Shown here piece after piece: positions 33,671-41,326 of a stretch of 64,000 nucleotides of DNA. Position 1 is the stretch's first letter; every line of letters starts with the position of its first letter. This DNA is from Acidovorax sp. Leaf78 (GTDB lineage: Bacteria > Pseudomonadota > Gammaproteobacteria > Burkholderiales > Burkholderiaceae_C), in assembly GCF_001422735.1 (NCBI RefSeq), contig NZ_LMLZ01000020.1, positions 560,257 to 624,256 of the forward strand. The letters are read 5' to 3'. The translations under genes and the position numbers were made by a program. Below the pieces are notes generated by a model that saw only the letters and a list, made by a program, of their open reading frames with translations, ran no database searches and was not told the origin of the DNA.

Positions 33671-34672
33671 ATGAAAGCCTTTGTCCTCGACCGCTACGCC
33701 AAGCAGGGCCCACTGCGGCACGCCGATGTCCCCGCGCCGGACCTGCGCGACGACGAGGTGCTGGTGGCGGTGCATGCCGCCGGCGTGAACCTGCTCGACG
33801 CCAAGATCCGCAGCGGCGAGTTCAAGCTCATCCTGCCGTACGCCATGCCGCTGGTGCTAGGGCACGACGTGGCGGGCGTGGTGGTGCGGGTGGGGCCGCG
33901 CGTGCAGCAGTTCCAGCCGGGCGACGAGGTCTATGCCCGGGCAGACGATTTCCGCATCGGCACCTTTGCAGAACTCATCGCCGTCAAGGCATCGTCGCTG
34001 GCCCGCAAGCCCCGCGGCCTGACGATGGAAGAGGCCGCATCGATCCCGCTGGTGGGCCTGACGGCCTGGCAGGCGCTGGTGGAGAAGGCGCAACTGAAAA
34101 AAGGCCAAAAGGTCTTCATCCAGGCGGGCTCGGGCGGCGTGGGCACCTTTGCCATCCAGCTGGCCAAGCACCTGGGCGCCACCGTCGCCACCACAGCCAG
34201 CGCGGGCAATGCGGCGCTGGTCCGCAGCCTGGGCGCCGACGTCGTCATCGACTACAAGACGCAGGACTTCGAAGAGGTGCTGCGCGACTACGACGTCGTG
34301 CTGCACAGCCAGGACGGCAAGGCGCTGGCGAAGTCGCTGCGCGTGCTCAAGCCCGGCGGCCAGGTCGTCTCGATCTCCGGCCCGCCCGACCCGGCATTCG
34401 GCCAGGCCATTCGCGCCCCCGGCTTTGTGCGGCTGGTGATGCGCCTGCTGAGCGCCGGCACCCGGCGGCGCGCCAAGGCGCTGGGCGTGGGCTACTCGTT
34501 CCTCTTCATGCGGGCGCACGGCGCGCAGCTGCAGGAGATCACGCGCCTTGTCGAAGCGGGCGCCATCCGCCCGGTGGTCGACAAAGTCTTTCCGTTCAGC
34601 GCCACCAACGACGCCCTGGCCTATGTGGAAGCGGGCCGTGCCAAGGGCAAGGTCGTCATCCACGTGGTGTGA
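33671..34672 (+). CDS. NADPH-dependent quinone oxidoreductase (zinc-free MDR family)
   Basis: A 333-residue medium-chain reductase that probably reduces quinones or enones with NADPH. The GroES-like N-terminal domain (with GHDVAGVVVRVG) is followed by a Rossmann domain with IQAGSGGVGTFAIQLAKHLGA, here cited only as the AGSGGVG motif near residue 155. The zinc-binding cysteines of alcohol dehydrogenases are absent. It lies behind the operator-like palindrome at 33600 and probably responds to the adjacent TetR protein. The SDR gene at 34761 follows in the same direction. Confidence 0.85.
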   Translation: MKAFVLDRYAKQGPLRHADVPAPDLRDDEVLVAVHAAGVNLLDAKIRSGEFKLILPYAMPLVLGHDVAGVVVRVGPRVQQFQPGDEVYARADDFRIGTFAELIAVKASSLARKPRGLTMEEAASIPLVGLTAWQALVEKAQLKKGQKVFIQAGSGGVGTFAIQLAKHLGATVATTASAGNAALVRSLGADVVIDYKTQDFEEVLRDYDVVLHSQDGKALAKSLRVLKPGGQVVSISGPPDPAFGQAIRAPGFVRLVMRLLSAGTRRRAKALGVGYSFLFMRAHGAQLQEITRLVEAGAIRPVVDKVFPFSATNDALAYVEAGRAKGKVVIHVV

Positions 34673-34760
34673 GCCAGCAGGCCGCTGCACATCCTTTTTC
34701 TCACGCCGTCAGTCCCCACCCAACCTTCCATCCGTTCCACCTGTCCCTCTGGAGATTTTC

Positions 34761-35468
34761 ATGAAGATCGAAAACGCTGTCGTCCTCATCACCGGTGCCA
34801 ACCGCGGCATCGGCTTGGCATTTGCCCGCGAGCTGCTCGCCCGCGGCGCACGCAAGGTCTACGCCGGTGCGCGCGACCCCGCCACCGTCGCGCCCCAGCC
34901 TGGGGTGCAGGCCCTGCGCCTGGACGTCAACAACCCCGCCGACGTGGCCGCTGCGGCCGCCGCCGCGCCCGATGTGACGCTGGTCATCAACAACGCCGGC
35001 ATCGCCCAGCCCGGCGGCTTCATGGACGCCGACAGCGAAGAGGTGGCCCGCCGCATCTTCGACACCAACTTCTTTGCCGTGCTGCGCGTGAGCAAGGCCT
35101 TTGCACCCATCCTCGCAACCAACGGCGGCGGCGCGCTGCTCAACGTGCTGTCGGTGGCGTCGTGGGTCAATGGCGGCGAGCTGGCGGCGTATTCGGCCAG
35201 CAAGTCCGCCGCCTGGTCGCTGACCAACGCGCTGCGCCACGAACTGGCGGCGCAAAAGACGCAGGTGCTGGGCTTGCACATGGCCTATGTCGATACCGAC
35301 CTGACGCGCGGCTTCGACGTCCCCAAGTCGAGCCCCGAGCAGATCGTGCAGCGCGCGCTGGACGGCCTGGCCGCCGGTGCGGACGAAGTGCTGGCCGATG
35401 AGCTCACGCAGCACGTCAAGCTGTCGATGACGGCCACGCGGCCGAGCTATCTGCCGCAGCCCGCCTGA
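34761..35468 (+). CDS. Short-chain dehydrogenase/reductase
   Basis: A 235-residue SDR. The cofactor motif TGANRGIG is near residues 11-18, NNAG near 82, and the catalytic Ser, Tyr and Lys are in LSVASW and YSASK. TGGAG precedes ATG 34761 by about six bases. It follows the quinone reductase after 88 bases and may form an operon with it. The strong inverted repeat at 35511-35538 lies behind it. The substrate is unknown. Confidence 0.9.
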   Translation: MKIENAVVLITGANRGIGLAFARELLARGARKVYAGARDPATVAPQPGVQALRLDVNNPADVAAAAAAAPDVTLVINNAGIAQPGGFMDADSEEVARRIFDTNFFAVLRVSKAFAPILATNGGGALLNVLSVASWVNGGELAAYSASKSAAWSLTNALRHELAAQKTQVLGLHMAYVDTDLTRGFDVPKSSPEQIVQRALDGLAAGADEVLADELTQHVKLSMTATRPSYLPQPA

Positions 35469-35510
35469 GACACCAGCGACTTCCCCGGCTGAACCGGCCG
35501 CTTCCATTCG

Positions 35511-35538
35511 CCCCGCCAGATCGCAAGGTCTGGCGGGG
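35511..35538 (+). terminator. Strong hairpin after the SDR gene
   Basis: Ten-base arms CCCCGCCAGA (35511-35520) and TCTGGCGGGG (35529-35538) around an eight-base loop. There is no clear T-tract after it, so it may be a terminator of a reduced type. Confidence 0.6.
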
Positions 35539-35651
35539 CGGCTGCGTTTGGCAGCGGCCATCGGGTGGTGCGGCCTGGATGCCGGGGCACTTCCACGGCC
35601 CGCGCTTATGCCGTGGTGGCTGCAACTCATGCCCCATACATCTAAGTCAAA

Positions 35652-35683
35652 GCTTATGAGTAATGACCATTTATTCGTATAAG
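35652..35683. promoter_or_regulatory. Candidate sulfur-regulon site upstream of ssuF copy 2
   Basis: GCTTATGA (35652-35659) and TTCGTATAAG (35674-35683) place CTTAT and ATAAG half-sites in inverted orientation. Both words recur, more widely spaced, at 20848-20902 before the sulfate-reduction operon. A CysB-type regulator is a reasonable candidate. Confidence 0.45.
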
Positions 35684-35819
35684 AAACTTAATTTACATTG
35701 CTTCTGGTTGTTTAGTTTTGTGGTTGCACGGCAGGTTGCCCGGTGCGACAGATCGTTGTCGACACGGGCCTCCGCCCCAGCATCCGCCCATTTTTTCCCC
35801 ATCTTCCAGGAGCCTTTTC

Positions 35820-36035
35820 ATGTCCATCCAAGCCATCAACGTCCGCAACCAGTTCAAGGGCAAAGTGCGCGAGATCATTCGCGGCGACGTCGTCTCCGAA
35901 GTCGATGTCGAAACCCCCTGGGGCATCGTCACGTCGGTCATCACCACCCGCTCGGTGGACGACCTGGCCCTGGTCGTGGGCTCCGATGTGGTGGCGCTGG
36001 TCAAGTCCACCGAAGTCTCCATCGCCAAGCTCTGA
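35820..36035 (+). CDS. ssuF: Molbindin-like TOBE-domain protein SsuF (copy 2)
   Basis: A 71-residue near-identical paralog of the gene at 32455; the changes I see are Val to Ile near residue 20, Glu to Asp near 48 and Ile to Val near 52. It starts an operon with the Bug-type binding protein (13 bases downstream) and the sulfatase. CAGGAG lies about six bases before ATG 35820. SsuF is known to help use sulfate esters in Pseudomonas, which fits linkage to a sulfatase. Confidence 0.9.
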   Translation: MSIQAINVRNQFKGKVREIIRGDVVSEVDVETPWGIVTSVITTRSVDDLALVVGSDVVALVKSTEVSIAKL

Positions 36036-36048
36036 CCCGGAAGCAGCC

Positions 36049-37089
36049 ATGACCGAGACACGGACTTCGCCATCGTCGACAGAGTTGTCGCGCCAGCGGC
36101 GCACGCTGCTGGGCCGCGCTGCGGCCAGCGTGTGCGCGCTGGCCTGCGGTGTGGGCGGTGCCCCGGCCGCGTGGGCCCAGGCGACGGCGGTGCCCGAGTC
36201 TTCGCGCATCCTGGTCGGCTTTGGCGCGGGCGGCGGCATCGACCTGCTGGCCCGCGTGCTGGCCGAGCGCATCCCCGCGCACCTGGGCGGCAAGCACAAC
36301 ATCATCGTGGACAACCGGCCCGGTGCCGGCGGCCAGATCGCGGCGCAGGCACTGCTGTCGGCGCCTGCAGATGGCAGCACTTTTCTGATCGCCCCGCTGA
36401 TCACGCCGGTGCTGTCGCAGATCGTCTACAAGAAGCCGGGCTACGACCCGGCCAAGGATTTCACGCCGGTGGGCCTGCTCGCGCACTTCCAGTTCGCGCT
36501 GGCCGTGCCGGCCAACCACCCGGCGCGCAACGTGGCCGAGTTCGTGGCCTGGCTCAAGGCCCACCCCGACCGCGCCAACTTCGGCAGCCCGGCGGCGGGC
36601 AGCCTGCCGCATTTCTTCGGGCTGCTGCTGGGTGGCGCGGCGCAGATCGACATCGTGCACATCGCCTACAAGGGCGGCGGGCCCATGCTGTCGGACCTGG
36701 CGGGCGGGCAGATCAGCTCGGCCATCCAGACCACTACCGAGCTGCTGCCGCTGCACAAGCAGGGCAAGATCCGCATCCTGGGCACGTTCTCGGAAAAGCG
36801 CACGCGCGAACTCCCCGACGTGCCCACCTTCGCCGAGTCCGGCTACCCCAAGGCCGTGGGCAGCGGCTGGTACAGCCTGTGGGCCCGCAGCGGCACGCCG
36901 GCAGCCACCGTCACCGCTTTCAACCGTGCGCTCAACAAGGCGCTGGCAGACCCGGTGGTCAAGGCACGGCTCGACGAGATCGCGCTCGACCCGGACCCGC
37001 GCACGCCGCAAGCCCTGGAGCAACTGCGCGTGGCCGAGATCGCCAAATGGCGGCCGGTGATCGAGTCGTCCGGGTTCTGGGCGGATTGA
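36049..37089 (+). CDS. Bug/TctC-family periplasmic binding protein
   Basis: A 346-residue extracytoplasmic solute receptor of the tripartite tricarboxylate transporter type. An arginine-containing signal peptide (RQRRTLLGRAAASVCALACG) ends near AWAQA. The family phrases are VGFGAGGGIDLLAR, VDNRPGAGGQIAAQAL, NFGSPAAGSLPHFFG and HIAYKGGGPMLSDL. Placed between ssuF and a sulfatase, it probably delivers an organic sulfate ester. No tctA or tctB is adjacent; tctBA without a receptor lies at 56634-58581. Confidence 0.9.
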   Translation: MTETRTSPSSTELSRQRRTLLGRAAASVCALACGVGGAPAAWAQATAVPESSRILVGFGAGGGIDLLARVLAERIPAHLGGKHNIIVDNRPGAGGQIAAQALLSAPADGSTFLIAPLITPVLSQIVYKKPGYDPAKDFTPVGLLAHFQFALAVPANHPARNVAEFVAWLKAHPDRANFGSPAAGSLPHFFGLLLGGAAQIDIVHIAYKGGGPMLSDLAGGQISSAIQTTTELLPLHKQGKIRILGTFSEKRTRELPDVPTFAESGYPKAVGSGWYSLWARSGTPAATVTAFNRALNKALADPVVKARLDEIALDPDPRTPQALEQLRVAEIAKWRPVIESSGFWAD

Positions 37090-37091
37090 CC

Positions 37092-38429
37092 GTGGCCCAG
37101 GCTCCCAACATCGTTTTCATCCTGGCCGACGACCTGGGCTGGGCGGACCTGAGCGTCTACGGCGCCACGGACTTCGCCACGCCCCACCTGGACCGCCTGG
37201 CCGGGCAGGGTGTGCGCTTCACGCAGGCGTACGCCAATTCGGCCGTGTGCTCGGCCACGCGCATCGCGCTCATCACCGGCCGCTACCAGTACCGGCTGCG
37301 CGCGGGGCTGGAAGAGCCCATCGCCTTGCGCGACACCGGCCTGGGCTTGCCGCCGGACCATCCCACACTGCCGTCGCTGCTCAAAGCCGCGGGCTACGAC
37401 ACGGCCCTCATCGGCAAATGGCACCTGGGCCTGCCGCCGCAGTACGGGCCGTTGCAGAGCGGCTACGACCGCTTCTTCGGCAACCTGCACGGTGCCATCG
37501 ACTACTTCACGCACAAGCCCGGCGTGGGCGACGACGTGGCGCGCGACCTGTGGGAGAACGAGGTGCCCGTGGAGCGTGCCGGCTACTACACCCAGGTGCT
37601 GGCCGACGAGGCCACGGCGTACATCAACGCCCGCGCAGGGCAGGGTGCCGACGAGCGCAAGCCGTTCTTCCTGTCGTTGCACTTCACCGCGCCGCACTGG
37701 CCCTGGGAAGGGCCGGGCGACGAGGCCGTGGCGCACCAGATCAAGAGCCTGTTCCACTACGACGGCGGCAGCCTGCGCAAATACGGCGAGATCGTCGAGG
37801 CGCTCGATGCCGCGGTGGGCCAGGTGCTCGCGGCGCTCCATGATGTGGGCGAGGCCGATAACACCATCGTCGTCTTCACCAGCGACAACGGCGGCGAGCG
37901 CTTCTCCAAGACTTGGCCCTTCACCGGCCAGAAGACCGAGCTGCTCGAAGGCGGCCTGCGCGTGCCCACGCTCTTGCGCTGGTCCGCACGCATCGCGCCG
38001 CAGGTGCAGCACCAGGTCACCGCATCGATGGACTGGCTGCCCACGCTGCTGGCCGCTGCTGGGTTGTCGCCGCATGCGGACTACCCGAGCGATGGCGAGA
38101 ACATCCTGCCGGTGCTGCAAGGCGCTGCGCCCGTGCACCCGCGCACGCTGTACTGGCGCTACAAGGCGCAGGCCCAGCGCGCGGTGCGCGACGGCAACTG
38201 GAAGTACCTCAAGGTCAATGACAACGAGTTTTTGTTCGACGTGGCCGCGGACGAGCGTGAGCGCGCCAACCTGCGCGACCTTGAGCCCGAGGTCTTCGCC
38301 CGCCTGAAGACCCAGTGGGCCGCGTGGGACGCGCAGTTTTTGCCCATCACCGAAGACGTCTACACCCATGGCGTGACGCCCGACATCCAGGCCGACCGCT
38401 ACGTGCCGCACCGGCTCACGCGGGGGTAG
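37092..38429 (+). CDS. Type I sulfatase
   Basis: Hydrolyses a sulfate ester to release sulfate. It has 445 residues from GTG 37092, two bases after the previous stop. Metal-binding Asp13-Asp14 (ILADDLGW), the formylglycine site Cys53 in CSATR (family rule C-X-P/A-X-R), GKWHLG near 110 and TSDNGGER near 260 are all present. Cys53 needs conversion to formylglycine. No signal peptide is visible, so the enzyme is probably cytoplasmic and depends on import of the ester, consistent with the receptor gene before it. Confidence 0.92.
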   Translation: MAQAPNIVFILADDLGWADLSVYGATDFATPHLDRLAGQGVRFTQAYANSAVCSATRIALITGRYQYRLRAGLEEPIALRDTGLGLPPDHPTLPSLLKAAGYDTALIGKWHLGLPPQYGPLQSGYDRFFGNLHGAIDYFTHKPGVGDDVARDLWENEVPVERAGYYTQVLADEATAYINARAGQGADERKPFFLSLHFTAPHWPWEGPGDEAVAHQIKSLFHYDGGSLRKYGEIVEALDAAVGQVLAALHDVGEADNTIVVFTSDNGGERFSKTWPFTGQKTELLEGGLRVPTLLRWSARIAPQVQHQVTASMDWLPTLLAAAGLSPHADYPSDGENILPVLQGAAPVHPRTLYWRYKAQAQRAVRDGNWKYLKVNDNEFLFDVAADERERANLRDLEPEVFARLKTQWAAWDAQFLPITEDVYTHGVTPDIQADRYVPHRLTRG

Positions 38430-38474
38430 CCGCAGGTCGCCGCGCAGCCTCACGGGCTGCGGCACTGCGAGAAG

Positions 38475-38501
38475 AAAAGGCGAGCCACGGCTCGCCTTTT
38501 T
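38475..38501. terminator. Bidirectional terminator
   Basis: AAAAGGCGAG (38475-38484) pairs with CTCGCCTTTT (38491-38500) around a six-base loop. A runs precede and T runs follow, so it can serve both the sulfatase gene and the convergent Fur-family gene. Confidence 0.85.
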
Positions 38502-38543
38502 GCGTTCTGGTGGGCAGCCCGATACGCGCCTGCCGCCTACTGC

Positions 38544-38942
38544 CTACCGCTTGGCACGCGCCCGCGCAGGCACCGGCGCGCAATCCGCACACCGCCCGTA
38601 CAGCGTCAGCTCGTGCCGCTCCACGGTGAACCCCTGGGGCGCCAGGTTGCGCAGGTCGCCGGGGCACTCGTGCACGTCGAACACCCGCGAGCACACCGTG
38701 CATTGAAAGTGATGGTGGTGGTCGTGCGCGGACGACTCGTACCGCGGGCTCTCGCCCGGCAGGTTCACCACCTGCACCGACCCATCTTCCACCAGCGCCT
38801 TGATGTTGCGATAGACCGTCGCCAGGCCCAGGCCCTGCACGCTCTCCCTCGCACTGTCCAGCACCTCTTGCGGTGTCAGGGGGCGGTGTGCGTCCGCAAT
38901 GGCGGCGTGGATGGCGGTGCGTTGCTTGGTGGATCGTTCCAT
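38544..38942 (-). CDS. Fur-family metalloregulator
   Basis: A short (132-residue) Fur/Zur/PerR-type regulator. The winged helix covers about 1-70 (STKQRTAIHAAI; LGLATVYRNIKALVEDG) and the metal-binding dimer domain follows with HDHHHHFQC and two CxxC pairs (CTVC, CADC) for structural zinc. ATG 38942 gives the normal start; a longer frame to 39236 has no family similarity. It is divergent from the ABC-2/TonB operon, and a GATAAT palindrome (39067-39080) lies between. Whether iron or zinc is sensed cannot be decided. Confidence 0.9.
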   Translation of the reverse strand: MERSTKQRTAIHAAIADAHRPLTPQEVLDSARESVQGLGLATVYRNIKALVEDGSVQVVNLPGESPRYESSAHDHHHHFQCTVCSRVFDVHECPGDLRNLAPQGFTVERHELTLYGRCADCAPVPARARAKR

Positions 38943-39066
38943 CGGGGAAGACAGGGTGGCGTGGGGCAGGGACTGCGAATTATCGGTGACTGCACTCCCT
39001 GCGGTCCGCGATGCCGGGCGTGTGGTTTCTTGTGCGGGCCACCGGATGGGATTCTTTTTTGATATC

Positions 39067-39080
39067 GATAATGCATTATC
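39067..39080. promoter_or_regulatory. Fur-box-like palindrome
   Basis: GATAATGCATTATC is a perfect 14-base palindrome built from GATAAT half-sites, with a further TATC and ATTA outside. It lies 125 bases before the Fur-family gene and 130 bases before the ABC operon, so one site may control both. Confidence 0.7.
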
Positions 39081-39210
39081 ATTAAAGGCTGATCTGGCGT
39101 CGCCAGGTTTTTGCGCCGATCGCTGGCTGCCCTTGTGCCCTCCTGCCCTTGTGCCTTTGTGCAGTAAACGGCCTGCCTCCCTTTCCCGCGCCTGACTGGA
39201 GAACCTCCCC

Positions 39211-39921
39211 GTGCTCGAAGCCATCGGCCTGACCAAACGCTACGGCGACCACACCGCCCTGCACCCGCTCGACCTGTGCATTCGCCCGGGCGAAATCTAT
39301 TGCCTGCTGGGCGCCAATGGCGCGGGCAAGACGACCACCGTCAACCTGTTCCTCAATTTCATCGACCCCGACGGAGGGCAGGCGCTGATCCACGGCGTGG
39401 ACGTGACGCGCGAGCCCGTGGCCACCAAGCAGTACCTGGCCTACATCCCCGAGCAGGTGAACCTGTACGGCACGCTGACCGGGCTGGAGAACCTGCGCTA
39501 CTTCGCGGCGCTGGCCCTGGGCGAGCCGCCGCCGCGCACGCGCCTGCTGGAGCTGATGGCGCAGGTGGGGCTCGACGCCGGCGCGGCCGACAAGCGGGTG
39601 GCCGCGTATTCCAAAGGCATGCGCCAGAAGATCTGGATCGCCGTGGCACTGGCCAAGGACGCCAAGGCGCTGCTGCTGGACGAGCCCACCTCGGGCCTGG
39701 ACCCGCATGCTGCGGCCGAGTTCACCACATTGCTGCAGCGCGCGAGCGACGCGGGTGTGGCCATCCTGGCCACCACGCACGACCTGTTCCACGCCAAGCA
39801 GACGGCCACGCGCATCGGCATCATGAAACAGGGGCGCCTGGTCGAGAGCCTGGACAGCCAGCAGATCAGCGACACCGACCTGCAGGCCCTGTACCTGCGG
39901 CACATGCGGGGCGGCCAATGA
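39211..39921 (+). CDS. ABC-2-type transporter ATP-binding protein
   Basis: A 236-residue ATPase with Walker A GANGAGKTT, Q-loop in IPEQVNLYGTLTG, signature YSKGMRQK (a variant of LSGGQ) and Walker B LLLDEPTSGLD. The type is that of ABC-2 exporters and NosF. GTG 39211 is preceded by GGAG nine bases upstream. It overlaps the first permease gene by ATGA. It heads an operon with two DUF3526-like permeases and a TonB receptor, behind a Fur-like palindrome. Confidence 0.9.
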   Translation: MLEAIGLTKRYGDHTALHPLDLCIRPGEIYCLLGANGAGKTTTVNLFLNFIDPDGGQALIHGVDVTREPVATKQYLAYIPEQVNLYGTLTGLENLRYFAALALGEPPPRTRLLELMAQVGLDAGAADKRVAAYSKGMRQKIWIAVALAKDAKALLLDEPTSGLDPHAAAEFTTLLQRASDAGVAILATTHDLFHAKQTATRIGIMKQGRLVESLDSQQISDTDLQALYLRHMRGGQ

Positions 39922-41315
39922 TCTGGCTGATCGCGTTCAAGGACCTGCGCGAGCGCCTGCGCGACGGGCGGCTGTACTGGGCCGGCGGCATGGTCATGCT
40001 GCTGCTGTTCACCGCGCTGGCGGTGGGCTACGGTCACCAGAAAGAGGCACGCGCAGAGCAGGCCGCGGCCCAGAACTCCGACTACCAGGACTGGCTGCGG
40101 CAGGGCGCACGCCACCCGCACGACGCGGCGCACCAGGGCATGCACGCCTTCAAGCCCGACGCGGCGCTGGCACTGCTGGACCCCGGCATCAACCCCTACA
40201 TCGGCAGCACCGTGTGGCTGCAGGCGCACCGGCAAAGCGAGGTGAAGTTCCGCCCCGCGCAGGACGCCACCGGCCTGCAGCGCTTCGGCGATTTGTCGGT
40301 GGGCTGGATCCTGCAGGTGCTGGGCCCCTTGCTGGTGGTGGTGCTGGGCTTCAACGCCTTTGCAGGCGAGCGCGAGCAGGGCATCCTGCGCCAGACGCTG
40401 AGCCTGGGCGTGCCGCCGCTGCGCCTGCTGTGGGGCAAGGCGGCCGCTTTGGGCATGGGCCTGGCGGCGTTGCTGCTGCCGGCCGCGTTGATCGCGGCGG
40501 CGGTGGTGGCCCTGTCTGCCGCCAGTGGCGAACGCGGCGACGCCTTGCTGCGCTTTGCGGGCCTGGCGCTGGGCTATGCGCTGTACCTGGCGATCTTCGT
40601 GTTCGTCACGCTCGGGGTGTCGGCCGCATCGCGCACCTCGCGCGTGGCCATCACCGTGCTGCTGGCGCTGTGGATCGCCAACACCGTGGTGGCGCCGCGC
40701 GTGATGTCCGAGCTGTCGCGTGCCGTGTTCCCCAGCCCGACGCGGCTCGAGTTCAACCAGGCGCTGGACGCCGACCGCAAGGCGACTTCTGACAAGGTCT
40801 GGATGCAGGCCTTCGGCACCACCGAGCGCTGGAGCCGCGATGTGCCCCTGAACAAATGGGGCATCGCGCTCAAGCTCGACGATCAGTCCAGCTACGCCGT
40901 GTACGACCGCCACTTCGGGCGGCTGTGGGACACCTGGGAGAACCAGCAGGCGGTGCAGGAGGCCGGTGGCCTGCTGATGCCGCTGCTGGCCATACGCACC
41001 TTCTCCACCGCCATGGCGGGCACCGACTTCGTGCACCACCGTGACTTCACCACCGCTGCGGAGCGCCACCGCCGCGTCATCCAGGACATCGTGAGCCAGG
41101 ACCTGATGGCGCACGCCGACCCGCTGGGCCACCAGCACTTTGCCTACCAGGCCAGCCCGTCGCTGTGGGCGCGCGTGCCGGCTTTTGAATACCACGCGCC
41201 CTCCGTGGGCTGGGCGCTGGCCCGCAGCGGTGCGAGCCTGGCGGTGCTGTGCGTCAGCCTGCTGCTCGCCGTCGCATTCGCCTGGGCTGCCGTGGCGCGC
41301 CAGCGGGCGCTGTAA
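39918..41315 (+). CDS. ABC-2-type permease, DUF3526-like (1)
   Basis: A 465-residue membrane protein. One hydrophobic segment near the N-terminus (about 22-38) is followed by a large extracytoplasmic part (about 40-125), a cluster of segments (about 130-260), a second large soluble loop (about 265-435) and a final segment. This is the layout of DUF3526 ABC-2 permeases. Two histidine-rich patches lie in the loops (ARHPHDAAHQGMH near 57-69 and DFVHHRDFTTAAERH near 370), which could touch a metal. Overlaps the ATPase gene by four bases. Confidence 0.8.
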   Translation: MIWLIAFKDLRERLRDGRLYWAGGMVMLLLFTALAVGYGHQKEARAEQAAAQNSDYQDWLRQGARHPHDAAHQGMHAFKPDAALALLDPGINPYIGSTVWLQAHRQSEVKFRPAQDATGLQRFGDLSVGWILQVLGPLLVVVLGFNAFAGEREQGILRQTLSLGVPPLRLLWGKAAALGMGLAALLLPAALIAAAVVALSAASGERGDALLRFAGLALGYALYLAIFVFVTLGVSAASRTSRVAITVLLALWIANTVVAPRVMSELSRAVFPSPTRLEFNQALDADRKATSDKVWMQAFGTTERWSRDVPLNKWGIALKLDDQSSYAVYDRHFGRLWDTWENQQAVQEAGGLLMPLLAIRTFSTAMAGTDFVHHRDFTTAAERHRRVIQDIVSQDLMAHADPLGHQHFAYQASPSLWARVPAFEYHAPSVGWALARSGASLAVLCVSLLLAVAFAWAAVARQRAL

Positions 41316-41326
41316 GGAAACCATCC

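Larger units (their letters stand above)
35469..35819. other. Intergenic region between the SDR and ssuF copy 2
   Basis: No gene is supported. It contains the hairpin 35511-35538, then an A/T-rich stretch (about 35630-35720) very unlike the surrounding GC-rich sequence, with GCTTATGA and TTCGTATAAG motifs shared with the cys operon control region. This is the probable promoter of the ssuF2-bug-sulfatase operon. Confidence 0.6.
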
